Assembly (NCBI GenBank): GCA_003605115.1
Contig: QZKY01000004.1
Coordinates: 102,040-166,039 of the forward strand
DNA length: 64,000 nucleotides
Direction: 5' to 3'
DNA from: Oxalobacter sp.
Lineage (GTDB): Bacteria > Pseudomonadota > Gammaproteobacteria > Burkholderiales > Burkholderiaceae_D
The notes below the pieces were generated by a model. It had not been told where the DNA came from. It made no database searches and saw only the letters and a list, made by a program, of their open reading frames with translations. Position numbers and translations under genes: made by a program. Shown here in pieces: positions 39,668 to 48,798 of this stretch (its first letter is position 1; every line of letters begins with the position of its first letter).

Positions 39668-40126
39668 ATGACAGCGGACTCTACGCCAAAGCACGAGATT
39701 GCAACAGAATTATTAGAATGGGCAATCCATGCATTTCTCTCGGGCAGTGCCTATTATTCGGCGCTCCACCTTGCTGGCGCTGCCGAGGAAATTTTTGCGG
39801 TTTACTTACGCGCCCCAGAACACAACCTCACTCCCTCAGTAAAAAGCTTCACAGAAGGGTTTCTCCGGATTAGCCAACCAGCAGATGATGTAGAACGAGT
39901 TAAGCTCGAGAAATGGGTCATAGATCGCATGAATGCCCCTCGAAATTCTGTGAAACACAAAAAAGGTCATCAAGACAATTTCGTTGAGTTCAATGCTGAA
40001 GAAGAGTCAGCAGAAGTAATCAATCGAGCTATCAGCAACTACTTTCAGCTACTTGGTAGGCTTCCATTACGTATACTGGCCTCAATTGCTGACTTTGATG
40101 CTGTACGACGTGTGCCGTGCGAATAG
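39668..40126 (+). CDS. HEPN-like protein with RNxxxH motif, uncharacterised
   Basis: This 152-residue all-helical protein has SALHLAGAAEEIFAVYLR (31-48) and the motif RNSVKH (R92, N93, H97), which fits the R-N-x3-H signature of HEPN ribonucleases. HEPN proteins act in toxin-antitoxin, CRISPR and abortive-infection systems, but many are uncharacterised. No nucleotidyltransferase (MNT) partner is adjacent. Its base composition is more AT-rich than its neighbours. A possible promoter (TTGAAA 39630, TTAGAT 39654, 18-base gap) would put the transcript start almost at the ATG, so the message may be leaderless. Assignment rests on motif only. Confidence 0.6.
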   Translation: MTADSTPKHEIATELLEWAIHAFLSGSAYYSALHLAGAAEEIFAVYLRAPEHNLTPSVKSFTEGFLRISQPADDVERVKLEKWVIDRMNAPRNSVKHKKGHQDNFVEFNAEEESAEVINRAISNYFQLLGRLPLRILASIADFDAVRRVPCE

Positions 40127-40152
40127 TGGTTTGTGCAGAGAAGAGATAGGGT

Positions 40153-40246
40153 CAGCCTCGATTATTTTTCAGCACCGGAAAATTCAGGGTCAGAGTAAAT
40201 TTCGCTTCGCGAAATAAAACTGCTGACCCTGGTTTTCCTCGCGCTT
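40153..40246. repeat. GGGTCAG palindromic repeat, copy R6 with long flanks
   Basis: The palindrome at 40179-40236 has arms AAAATTCAGGGTCAG/CTGACCCTGGTTTT and centre AAATTTCGC-TTC-GCGAAAT. The 46 bases 40153-40198 and the 24 bases 40223-40246 are identical to copy R7. It lies 66 bases upstream of the ankyrin gene. Confidence 0.9.
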
Positions 40247-40311
40247 CGTGGTGGCGCAGCGTCGAATATTTTTTTGAGTCATTACATGCATCAACATTTT
40301 AGGAGAGCAGC

Positions 40312-42219
40312 GTGAGAAGAAGTAAATGGGTTCAAAGCGTGGTGTTGTTGCTGTTGATGTGTTGCACCTCTCTCACGCTGCATGCAAGAAGCGATGGGCC
40401 GAAGCCTGAGCTTTATCAAGCCATTTCGCGGGGCGACACCGCACGGGCGAGTGCCGCGATTGCCAGCGGAGCCGATGTCAACGCCATCTACGACCGGGAC
40501 ACGATGTTGCTCTGGGCGGTGCGCAACAAGCGGGAAGACATTGCGAAGCTGCTGCTTCAGTCGCCGCGGCTGGATGTGAACAAACGGGGTGTGAGTTACG
40601 ATAGTTTTGGCGAATGGGAGCGCACGCCGTTGATTCTGAGCGCGCACATGGGGCAAGCAGAAATCGTTGGCTTGCTGCTGCAACTGGGTGCCAAGGTGAA
40701 CGCACGCGACAGAGTCGACAACGCGCCGGAGTCGCGAGGAAATACGGCGCTCATCAAGGCCGCGCAGCGGAACCATGACAATGTGATCGCAGTGTTGCTG
40801 ACGCAGGGTAAGGGCATAGACGTCAAGGCGCAGACCAAGGATGGTCAGTCAGCGCTCTGGTTAATTGCGGAATGGGAAAATTTGCCGTCGCTAAAGTTAC
40901 TGCACAAACACGGTGCCAAGATCAACACCACAAACAATATCGGGCAATCGGTTTTGATAACGACGTTTCTGCACAAGCATCGCGAGGTGCTGGATTACCT
41001 CGTCGCCAATGGTGCGAACATCAATCAGGTGGATCAGGGCGGACACACGCCACTCATGACGGCCATTCCCTCGCTGAATGGCAAGAATGCAGAAACCATT
41101 TTTAAATTTATGGAAAAATTTCTCACCTTCAAGCCCAAGCTGGATGTAGAGAAGATTATGCCGAAAGGGGGTGGCTATTCAGCCATGCATCTGGCAGCGC
41201 GCTACGGATTGGTGGATGCGGGCAAGCTCTTGTTGGATCATGGCGCGACCATCAATATCAAAAGTCTAGCGACGGGTGGTACGCCACTGCATACCGCGGC
41301 AAGCGCACATCAGATCGACATGGCCAGGTTTCTGATCCAGCGCAAAGCCAACATCGAGATTTTCGACAAGAGCGGTTCTACGCCACTGATGGTGGCCGTT
41401 TATCAGGCGGACGAAGAGATGGTGCAGGTGCTGGTCGATGCGGGCGCTGCCATCAACACGAAATCGCCGGTTAATGTGCTTGTGACGCCGCTGGTGTACG
41501 CCGCGTCGAACCCCGATCCTTTCAAGCACAAGAAAAACCTCGCCATCATCGAGACCCTCTTGTCCAAAAATGGCGACGTTAACTTCCAGAGCGCAAACGG
41601 ACGCACAGCGCTGATGGCCGCGGCGCAACAATCGGATAAATCACAAGGCTACGAACGCGCGGTCTTGCTGATCGATAAAGGTGCCAAGCTCGACGTGGTG
41701 AATGACAGAGGCGAGACGGCGTTGATGCTGGCGGCGGGCGCGGGCAATGAAAAACTCGTGAAGCTGCTCATCGAGAAGGGTGCCGACCTCAAGAAGAAAA
41801 ACGGCGCCGGTGAAACGGTCATGAGTTACGCTAATCGTTCCAGTAAAACGGGGGTTGTCTCGGCCTTGTCAGAAAGCGGCGTCAAGCCGGATGGACCCCT
41901 CGTCAGGAAGCAGGTCACGGTGGGCGCACTGCTGGGAACGTGGCAGGGCTATCAAGATGGGATGCCGCAGGTTGTGTGGAAATACGTTTTGAAGAAAGAC
42001 AACACCTTCGAATTCGTCACGCAATTGACACCAGCGGTGTTGAAGACGATGCCTAGAGGCAGTGTGAAGCCGATCATTGCCGCCTTCAAGGGCAAGTATA
42101 CGGTTGATGGTGATGTGCTGATCTTTGATCCCTCAGACAGACCGCCCGTGTCGCAAAAATGGCGGATGGAAAAGGGTAGCTTGATCATCGACGAGAAGAT
42201 CCGCTTGAAAAAGAAATAG
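40312..42219 (+). CDS. Exported ankyrin-repeat protein
   Basis: This 635-residue protein has a Sec signal peptide (1-25, cleavage after LHA). It then carries a long run of ankyrin repeats (about 30-545), many with the GxTPLxxAA...LLxxGAxxN consensus, for example GGTPLHTAA and GETALMLAA. The C-terminal 90 residues (from LLGTWQGYQDGMPQVVWKYV) look like a small beta-rich domain. A periplasmic or secreted role in protein binding is expected; the partner is unknown. The start is GTG with AGGAGAG upstream. Two copies of the same palindromic repeat bracket the gene, suggesting it entered as a cassette. Confidence 0.82.
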   Translation: MRRSKWVQSVVLLLLMCCTSLTLHARSDGPKPELYQAISRGDTARASAAIASGADVNAIYDRDTMLLWAVRNKREDIAKLLLQSPRLDVNKRGVSYDSFGEWERTPLILSAHMGQAEIVGLLLQLGAKVNARDRVDNAPESRGNTALIKAAQRNHDNVIAVLLTQGKGIDVKAQTKDGQSALWLIAEWENLPSLKLLHKHGAKINTTNNIGQSVLITTFLHKHREVLDYLVANGANINQVDQGGHTPLMTAIPSLNGKNAETIFKFMEKFLTFKPKLDVEKIMPKGGGYSAMHLAARYGLVDAGKLLLDHGATINIKSLATGGTPLHTAASAHQIDMARFLIQRKANIEIFDKSGSTPLMVAVYQADEEMVQVLVDAGAAINTKSPVNVLVTPLVYAASNPDPFKHKKNLAIIETLLSKNGDVNFQSANGRTALMAAAQQSDKSQGYERAVLLIDKGAKLDVVNDRGETALMLAAGAGNEKLVKLLIEKGADLKKKNGAGETVMSYANRSSKTGVVSALSESGVKPDGPLVRKQVTVGALLGTWQGYQDGMPQVVWKYVLKKDNTFEFVTQLTPAVLKTMPRGSVKPIIAAFKGKYTVDGDVLIFDPSDRPPVSQKWRMEKGSLIIDEKIRLKKK

Positions 42220-42248
42220 GAAGTAAAAAACCAAGGAGCACAGGGTGG

Positions 42249-42341
42249 CAGCCTCGATTATTTTTCAGCACCGGAAAATTCAGGGTCAGAGTAATTTACG
42301 CTGCGCGTAAAAAAACTCTGACCCTGGTTTTCCTCGCGCTT
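42249..42341. repeat. GGGTCAG palindromic repeat, copy R7 with long flanks
   Basis: The palindrome at 42275-42331 has the same outer sequence as R6 but a different, still complementary centre, TTTACGC-TGC-GCGTAAA. It starts 30 bases after the ankyrin gene. Together with R6 it forms direct repeats 2.1 kb apart. Confidence 0.9.
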
Positions 42342-42401
42342 TGGGCAAGCGCAGTGCCAGTTTATTTTCATTCACACCCTATTGCAATATGAGGAGTATT
42401 C

Positions 42402-43082
42402 ATGAAAAACATCCTTACCCGCTTGTTCATCGCCGCTTTGTGTATGGGTGTTTCACTGGCTTCACAAGCGCAGACGAAGAAAATCAAGGAAGTGGACGAG
42501 AAGCCCGTTATCCCGTTCGCCAAGGGCGCGTCAGGACGTACGGTGGGACTCACCAAGCTCAGAACGGAATTTGCGACACCGCCGACCACTATCGGTGTGC
42601 TGCGATACGGTGGAGATTGCAATCAAAAGTTTTACATCGGTTGGGACAAGGCGGTATACGGCATATATACCAGGGGGCTGGGGGAAATATTGCGCGCCGA
42701 ACTGGCGAAAGCAAATTATCCCCTGCCACAATCCAATCAGGCTGAAAGCAAGCTTGGTCCGCAATTGCACATCGGCGCTTACATCAAGACAGTGCATGTG
42801 GATTATTGTTCAAAGAATGCCGAGGTGAGTCTGAATGCGGCTGGAAGAAAACAGGTGCTGGCAAAAAATCTGAATGGTGCTGCGTATGTGGAGGTGGTAT
42901 GGCAAGTCATTGCGCCGGAAGAAAAAAGAGTCATCTTCGAAACGACGACAGAGGGCAGTTATCGCATGAATGAAGACATTCAGTCATCGCCCCCGGCTTT
43001 TTTCCGCAGAGCTTATGGCGCAGCAGCGCGCAATTTACTGGCAGACAAAGGCTTTCATGACGTTGTTCTTGTCGGCCAATGA
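42402..43082 (+). CDS. Exported protein of unknown function
   Basis: This 226-residue protein has a Sec signal peptide (1-23, cleavage after SQA) and no membrane anchor. The mature part has two cysteines in GGDCNQKFYIG and VHVDYCSKN that could form a disulfide. A long alternating strand/helix pattern is visible, with GLGEILRAELAKANYPL and AFFRRAYGAAARNLLADKGF as likely helices. The overall pattern faintly recalls YajG-like lipid-associated proteins, but there is no lipobox and I would not assign it. The ribosome binding site is GAGGAG. It follows the R7 repeat. Confidence 0.65.
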   Translation: MKNILTRLFIAALCMGVSLASQAQTKKIKEVDEKPVIPFAKGASGRTVGLTKLRTEFATPPTTIGVLRYGGDCNQKFYIGWDKAVYGIYTRGLGEILRAELAKANYPLPQSNQAESKLGPQLHIGAYIKTVHVDYCSKNAEVSLNAAGRKQVLAKNLNGAAYVEVVWQVIAPEEKRVIFETTTEGSYRMNEDIQSSPPAFFRRAYGAAARNLLADKGFHDVVLVGQ

Positions 43083-43176
43083 AGGGGGGCTTGATTCACT
43101 CCCTTGCTGCTTTCTGCAAGCTTCACAAAATGTCGTTATGATTCGCTTCAATTGAATTGACCTACCAGGAGCGACC

Positions 43177-43425
43177 ATGACAAAAACCGTACACGGCCAC
43201 GAGGTATTGCACTTTATGCTTGAGCATGCTGAGGGGTTTTCGAAGGAGAGTTTAAAGCAAGCCATTGAGACTCGTTTTGGTGCGGATGCGCGTTTCTACA
43301 CTTGTAGCGCAGAAGGCATGACGGCGGAACAATTGATTGATTTTCTCTCGAAAAAAGAGAAATTTGTCGATGTCGGCGGCGGGTTCAATACGCAGGCGGA
43401 CAAGATCTGCAACCACCATCACTAG
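43177..43425 (+). CDS. YecH-like small metal-binding family protein
   Basis: This 82-residue protein matches the YecH type: VHGHEVLHFML at the front, RFYTCSAEGMTAEQLIDFL in the middle and GGFNTQADKICNHHH at the end. H7, C43, C79 and the terminal histidines are candidate metal ligands. The role is unknown. A clear AGGAG precedes the start. It stands alone on the plus strand. Confidence 0.75.
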   Translation: MTKTVHGHEVLHFMLEHAEGFSKESLKQAIETRFGADARFYTCSAEGMTAEQLIDFLSKKEKFVDVGGGFNTQADKICNHHH

Positions 43426-43766
43426 AAAAGCGCTTCTCGCAGGGTTTTTTGCGGAAAGTTGCAAAATATCTCCAGAGCAAAAGAGTTCGGGCTCGATTGG
43501 ATAAAACCAGTCGAGCCCGCTGTCTTTCAAGCGTAGCCTTAAGCGGCAGTTTTTTGTGCTGGCAACAGAAGCGGCGTAGTCAAAATGCGCGAGCGGCATG
43601 GGCATGGATACCAACTGCGTGACGGCGCTCCCTGGGTTCTTTGTCCGCCATTGTTGTGTAAAGTCCCTGAATGGACGCAGCTTTTAACAAGATCAAAATA
43701 TTGCCTTCTCGGCAAACGGATCTGCGTATAAAATAGACAGTCTGACCCTCCCGCTTTCTTTATTCT
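43426..43766. other. Intergenic region between the YecH-like and diguanylate cyclase genes
   Basis: I see no gene in these 341 bases. They hold the strong hairpin at 43488-43519 and, near 43730, a TATAAA box that may belong to the cyclase promoter. Short minus-strand open frames here lack family features. Confidence 0.55.
43488..43519. terminator. Strong hairpin after the YecH-like gene, terminator-like
   Basis: CGGGCTCGATTGG pairs with CCAGTCGAGCCCG (13 bp, one G-T) around ATAAAA. It is nearly the reverse complement of the hairpin at 45339-45370, including the loop. On the minus strand a modest T-run (AACTCTTTTG) follows. Confidence 0.6.
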
Positions 43767-45317
43767 ATGACCGACAGCCACATTCTTTGGCGTCTGCTGT
43801 TCATTTTGCCGAATTTGTTGGCGGCGTTTGGCATGTGCTGCGTCGGCGCGGTGGCGTGGCGCTACAGGAGACATCGCGGTGGGCTGGCGCTACTGATTTT
43901 CGCCATTGGCGTATTTCTCTGGACTTTCTTCGAAGCATTGAATTTCCTCGGCTTGTCTCAGGAATGGGTGCTGTTTTTCTGGCGAATGGAGGCGCTGGGA
44001 GTGTCCATCGCGCCTTTGGCGATCGTTGTGGCGGTGATCGATTATTTTGGCTACGGCCATTTTTTGACGCGTCGCCGTATCGTCATCCTTTCGATTGTAC
44101 CGGCACTGGAGATGATGGCATCCGTGACGAGTCCGTGGCATGAGTGGGTGTGGCAGGCCATTCGCGTGGATCACAGCTGGCCGTTTCCGATTCTTGTGAA
44201 TACCCCGGGTCCTGTGAGCTGGGTGTGTTTTGGTTACGGGTCATTGCTGCTCTTTGCATCCATGTGTTTTTTGCTCTTGCGTCAACACGAATTGCAGCGC
44301 CCGCAGCAGTATCAGGTGTACATGGTTGTTGCGGCGATGCTTATACCGATGCTGGCAACGGCATTTTATGTTGGCCGCATTTCTCCCTTGCCGAACACTT
44401 CTTTGACGACAATGAGTTTCATTTTGTCGGGCATCCTTTTGATGTGCGGCATTTATCGCAATCGCATGTTTGATTTGGCACCGGTGACGGCATATGAAAT
44501 TTATCGCAGCCTGGACGACGCGGTATTCGTTTTGAACAGGGCGCATCGTGTATTGGATTTGAATGCGGCAGCGGAAAGCATGTTGGGCATCGCCATGTCT
44601 GACAGTGTGGGGCGCGTATTGTCGGAGTTGCTGCCGCAGGCGAAAGATTTGCTGGAGAGCGAAAGTCTGGAGCAACGCATCGAAGTGCAATGGCACGGAC
44701 AATGGTATGACGTGCGGCTGACCGCGCTGGACAGCCTGGACGGTCGTTTTTCAAGCCGTCTGATGGTGTGGCGCGACGTGACGGCGCGCAAGCGACTGGA
44801 GGCGGAGTTGACGCGTCAGGCGGTGACGGATGAATTGACGGGGCTGTATAACCGCCGACACTTTTTCGCGCGCGGGGCGGAGGAAATTGAGCATGCGCGG
44901 CGTTATGAGCGACCGCTAAGTGTAATGATGATCGACATTGATCGCTTCAAGGCGGTCAATGATCGTTATGGCCATGAAGGCGGCGATTGCGCGCTGGTGG
45001 TGCTGACCAACATTCTGATCAGCGAATTACGTTTCGTGGATTGCATCGCGCGTATCGGCGGCGAGGAATTTGCGATGCTGCTGCCGGAAACGAATGCCGA
45101 AGCAGCGCATGAAGTGGCGCGGCGCTTGATCAGCAAAGTGGCTAGTACGGAAATCGCATTGCCACAAAGCGAAAAAACGAACATCACGATCAGTGTGGGA
45201 CTCGTAACGCTGAACGCCATGACGGAGGATATGTCGATGTCGACCTTATTGCGTCGCGCGGATGATGCCCTTTTCCTGGCGAAGGACGCTGGACGGAATC
45301 GTCTGGTTCATATTTGA
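43767..45317 (+). CDS. Membrane diguanylate cyclase (7TM, PAS, GGDEF)
   Basis: This 516-residue protein makes c-di-GMP. About seven membrane helices fill residues 1-235 in the style of the HisKA_7TM sensor domain. A PAS domain follows (about 245-345, AYEIYRSLDDAVFVLNRAHR), then a GGDEF domain (about 350-516). The catalytic motif is GGEEF (431-435), an active variant. The inhibitory I-site RFVD (R422, D425) is intact, so product feedback is expected. The signal sensed is unknown. Two mirror-image hairpins flank the gene. Confidence 0.92.
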   Translation: MTDSHILWRLLFILPNLLAAFGMCCVGAVAWRYRRHRGGLALLIFAIGVFLWTFFEALNFLGLSQEWVLFFWRMEALGVSIAPLAIVVAVIDYFGYGHFLTRRRIVILSIVPALEMMASVTSPWHEWVWQAIRVDHSWPFPILVNTPGPVSWVCFGYGSLLLFASMCFLLLRQHELQRPQQYQVYMVVAAMLIPMLATAFYVGRISPLPNTSLTTMSFILSGILLMCGIYRNRMFDLAPVTAYEIYRSLDDAVFVLNRAHRVLDLNAAAESMLGIAMSDSVGRVLSELLPQAKDLLESESLEQRIEVQWHGQWYDVRLTALDSLDGRFSSRLMVWRDVTARKRLEAELTRQAVTDELTGLYNRRHFFARGAEEIEHARRYERPLSVMMIDIDRFKAVNDRYGHEGGDCALVVLTNILISELRFVDCIARIGGEEFAMLLPETNAEAAHEVARRLISKVASTEIALPQSEKTNITISVGLVTLNAMTEDMSMSTLLRRADDALFLAKDAGRNRLVHI

Positions 45318-45338
45318 AACAGAAAAATAAAAAAGAAT

Positions 45339-45370
45339 CGGGCGCGATTGGTTTTATCCAATCGCGCCCG
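45339..45370 (-). terminator. Terminator of the small lipoprotein gene
   Basis: A perfect 13-bp stem, CGGGCGCGATTGG with its complement, encloses TTTTAT. On the minus strand it runs into ATTCTTTTTTATTTTT. It lies 30 bases after the minus-strand lipoprotein gene and 22 bases after the cyclase, so it may serve both. Confidence 0.85.
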
Positions 45371-45400
45371 ATGTCATTCAACCGTTAACGCTAAGAGAAA

Positions 45401-45622
45401 TTATTTCTTGGCGGGAGCTGGGGCAGCTGCAGGAGGCGCCATGGCGGCTTGGACACATTTATCACGCGCATCAAAAGCTTTTGTTTTACATTTTTCAACG
45501 GCTGCATCATAAGCAACTTTTTGCGGGCCAGAATAAGCCGGAGCCGCAGTCGCAGCAGGTTTGTTGCAAGCAGCAAGGCCAAGCGAAGAGACGAGAACAA
45601 CCAAAAGAAGCGAACGTTTCAT
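45401..45622 (-). CDS. Small lipoprotein
   Basis: This 73-residue protein has a lipoprotein signal with lipobox LAAC (C19). The mature part of about 55 residues is alanine/proline/lysine-rich with two cysteines, in VEKCKTKAFDARDKCVQAAM, likely to form one disulfide-linked helical hairpin. The start MKRSLLLVVL is chosen because it gives a proper signal peptide; the upstream frame does not. A strong terminator follows. Function unknown. Confidence 0.75.
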   Translation of the reverse strand: MKRSLLLVVLVSSLGLAACNKPAATAAPAYSGPQKVAYDAAVEKCKTKAFDARDKCVQAAMAPPAAAPAPAKK

Positions 45623-45792
45623 GGGAACCCTTAATGTAATAAGTGAGAAAGCACAGAAGCCGAGTGCTGCAAAGCGAACCTGTGAGGCGGTATTAACCGT
45701 CATATGACTGCCTGGTCACCAGCTTAGAGGCTGCCTTCATCGCCCGTCTGTACGGTAGGGGACATAAGGGGGGCAAATAAGCTATGAAATGC

Positions 45793-46545
45793 TCATGTGC
45801 CAAGTGGGCTGGCTGCGCGGTAAGCGTCGGGGCAAGGGATGTCGGAAAGCAATCGATCGTATTCACGGCGCACTACGGCGTAACACTCGCAGGAAGCTTT
45901 TTCCAGGCCAAGCCTATCCAGGACGTCGATACGCCCCCGCTTATAGTGGATGAGACCAGCCCGCTGAAGCTTGCCAGCCGCTTCCGTCACGCTGCCGCGC
46001 CGCACCCCCAGCATATTGGAGATCAGCTCTTGGGTGGTGACCAGGGTATTCGATGGCAGGCGATCCAGGCTCAGGAGCAACCACCGGCACAGTTGTTGCT
46101 CGATGGAATGATGTCGATTGCACACGGCGGTTTGGGTCATTTGCGTGATGAGCGCCTGGGTATAGCGGAGCAAGAGACGCAGTACCGGGCCAGCTCGATT
46201 GAATTCATCCTTCAGAAATTGCGCCTTGAGACGAAAGGCGTTTCCGGCGCTTTGCACCACGGCGCGACTTGGGGTGGTTTCCCCGCCCATGAAGAGCGAA
46301 ATGCCGAGCAAACCTTCATTGCCAACGACAGCGATTTCAGCCGATGCGCCATCCTCCAGTACGTACAACATCGAGACGATGGAGGTGGTGGGGAAATAGA
46401 CGTGGGTTAGCTGCCCACCTGATTCGTACAATACTTTGCCGAGAGGCATGGAAACCAATTCCAGATCAGGTAACAGGCGTTTGAACTCGTCGCCGGGCAG
46501 TGCTGCAAGCAGGGCATTTTGCCTTGGATGGCCAGGGAGGGACAT
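45793..46545 (-). CDS. Crp/Fnr family transcriptional regulator
   Basis: This 250-residue regulator has an N-terminal cyclic-nucleotide-binding-like domain (about 20-140, VLYESGGQLTHVYFPTTSIV) and a C-terminal winged helix (about 165-215, TTQELISNMLGVRRGSVTEA). It lacks the four-cysteine Fe-S cluster of Fnr and a clear cAMP phosphate cassette, so the ligand is unknown. The ATG at 46545 (MSLPGHPRQN) fits relatives better than the TTG at 46629. Confidence 0.88.
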   Translation of the reverse strand: MSLPGHPRQNALLAALPGDEFKRLLPDLELVSMPLGKVLYESGGQLTHVYFPTTSIVSMLYVLEDGASAEIAVVGNEGLLGISLFMGGETTPSRAVVQSAGNAFRLKAQFLKDEFNRAGPVLRLLLRYTQALITQMTQTAVCNRHHSIEQQLCRWLLLSLDRLPSNTLVTTQELISNMLGVRRGSVTEAAGKLQRAGLIHYKRGRIDVLDRLGLEKASCECYAVVRREYDRLLSDIPCPDAYRAASPLGT

Positions 46546-46669
46546 AAGCCTGTCAGTAAGCGGTTTGGTAGTGTGTAAGCCGTGAGTTTGAATAGTAGAT
46601 GATTCAGCGAGGATAGGGGTGACTTGCAAAGACGATTTTTGTCCTTGCTTTCAACCTAGTCAAGAGCGG

Positions 46670-47845
<1,176 letters not shown>

Positions 47846-48054
47846 AAGAAAGCGCTGGCTGGAAAATGGAAAAATCAGGTATTTCGCCCACCCTTGCCCA
47901 CCGCAGCAGGCCAGGACAAGAGATTATTGCGCAAATAGGAGCGGCGTGGAAGCGAAACTGTGTATTCGTGGCAGATGCTACACGCAGGCTTCATCCATGT
48001 TGCAGATATGTCATGGCGTCAGCCGCATCGCAGACCGTTTCATTTAACGCCGGA

Positions 48055-48786
48055 CTATTTTTTGGCACCGCGTTCACTGAGTGTTTTGGCGACCAAGTCA
48101 TCCATGATGGCCAGGGTTGCGTTTTGTACACCGCGTTCGGTTTGCTCGATCCCAGGACGTTTGGAGGCGTAAGTGGCAGAGGCGATGTAACGGCCATCAA
48201 TGGCAAACAAAGGAACGCTCTGGACATCGTAGGCCGCAAGGCGTTTCTGTGCCTGCGCCATCTGGGTCTGAACGGCTGCGGAGTGGTAATGCTCCTGAAA
48301 CTTGGCTGCATTCACTCCCTGTTGGGTGACATAAGCCAGGATCTCCTTGTCGTTACTCAGGGAGAGGCGTTCATTTTGCACGGCATGAAAAATCTGTTCA
48401 TGCAGTGAATCCAATAGACCCATCGCTTCCAGCGTGTAATACATGCGTTGTTGCGCGATGAGATCGTTGCGGAAGGCAACGGGCACACGCGTGAACGCGA
48501 CTTTATTACGATTCTTCTTTGCCCAGGCGGTAACGGCAGGGTCAAAAGTTTTGCAGTGAGAGCAGAAATAGCCGAAAAACTCGAGCACTTCGACTTTGTT
48601 CCCTTGCATGGCGGGTTGCGGCACTGCCAGCATGGCGTATTCGCCGGAGAAAGAGGGCAGCAAGGCGTTGGCAGTGGCCGATGCGGCGGGCGACGATGCG
48701 GTCGCTTTTTTATCGGCGGGTTTGCATGCCACTAAAACTGTCGCGCAAAAGCTCAATGCAAGGACACGGAAAAAAATGGTGCGCAT
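48055..48786 (-). CDS. dsbA: Thiol:disulfide interchange protein DsbA-like, possibly lipoprotein
   Basis: This 243-residue thioredoxin-fold oxidase has the active site CSHC (75-78) and the cis-proline loop in SVPLFAIDG. It introduces disulfides into exported proteins. The signal peptide ends in LVAC (C21), a plausible lipobox, so it may be membrane-anchored. An alanine/serine linker (25-40) precedes the folded domain. It follows the SPOR gene by 12 bases, the usual argS-SPOR-dsbA order. Confidence 0.88.
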   Translation of the reverse strand: MRTIFFRVLALSFCATVLVACKPADKKATASSPAASATANALLPSFSGEYAMLAVPQPAMQGNKVEVLEFFGYFCSHCKTFDPAVTAWAKKNRNKVAFTRVPVAFRNDLIAQQRMYYTLEAMGLLDSLHEQIFHAVQNERLSLSNDKEILAYVTQQGVNAAKFQEHYHSAAVQTQMAQAQKRLAAYDVQSVPLFAIDGRYIASATYASKRPGIEQTERGVQNATLAIMDDLVAKTLSERGAKK

Positions 48787-48798
48787 GTTTATTCGACC

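Noticed and set aside
43539..43874. Minus-strand open frame of 111 codons ending in PAQKTAA
   Set aside because: A hairpin follows on the same strand, which made it tempting, but it overlaps the cyclase start, lacks a good start site and shows no family pattern. It might be a decayed gene end.
45784..46410. Plus-strand open frame of 208 codons
   Set aside because: It is antisense to the Crp/Fnr-family gene and has no domain features.
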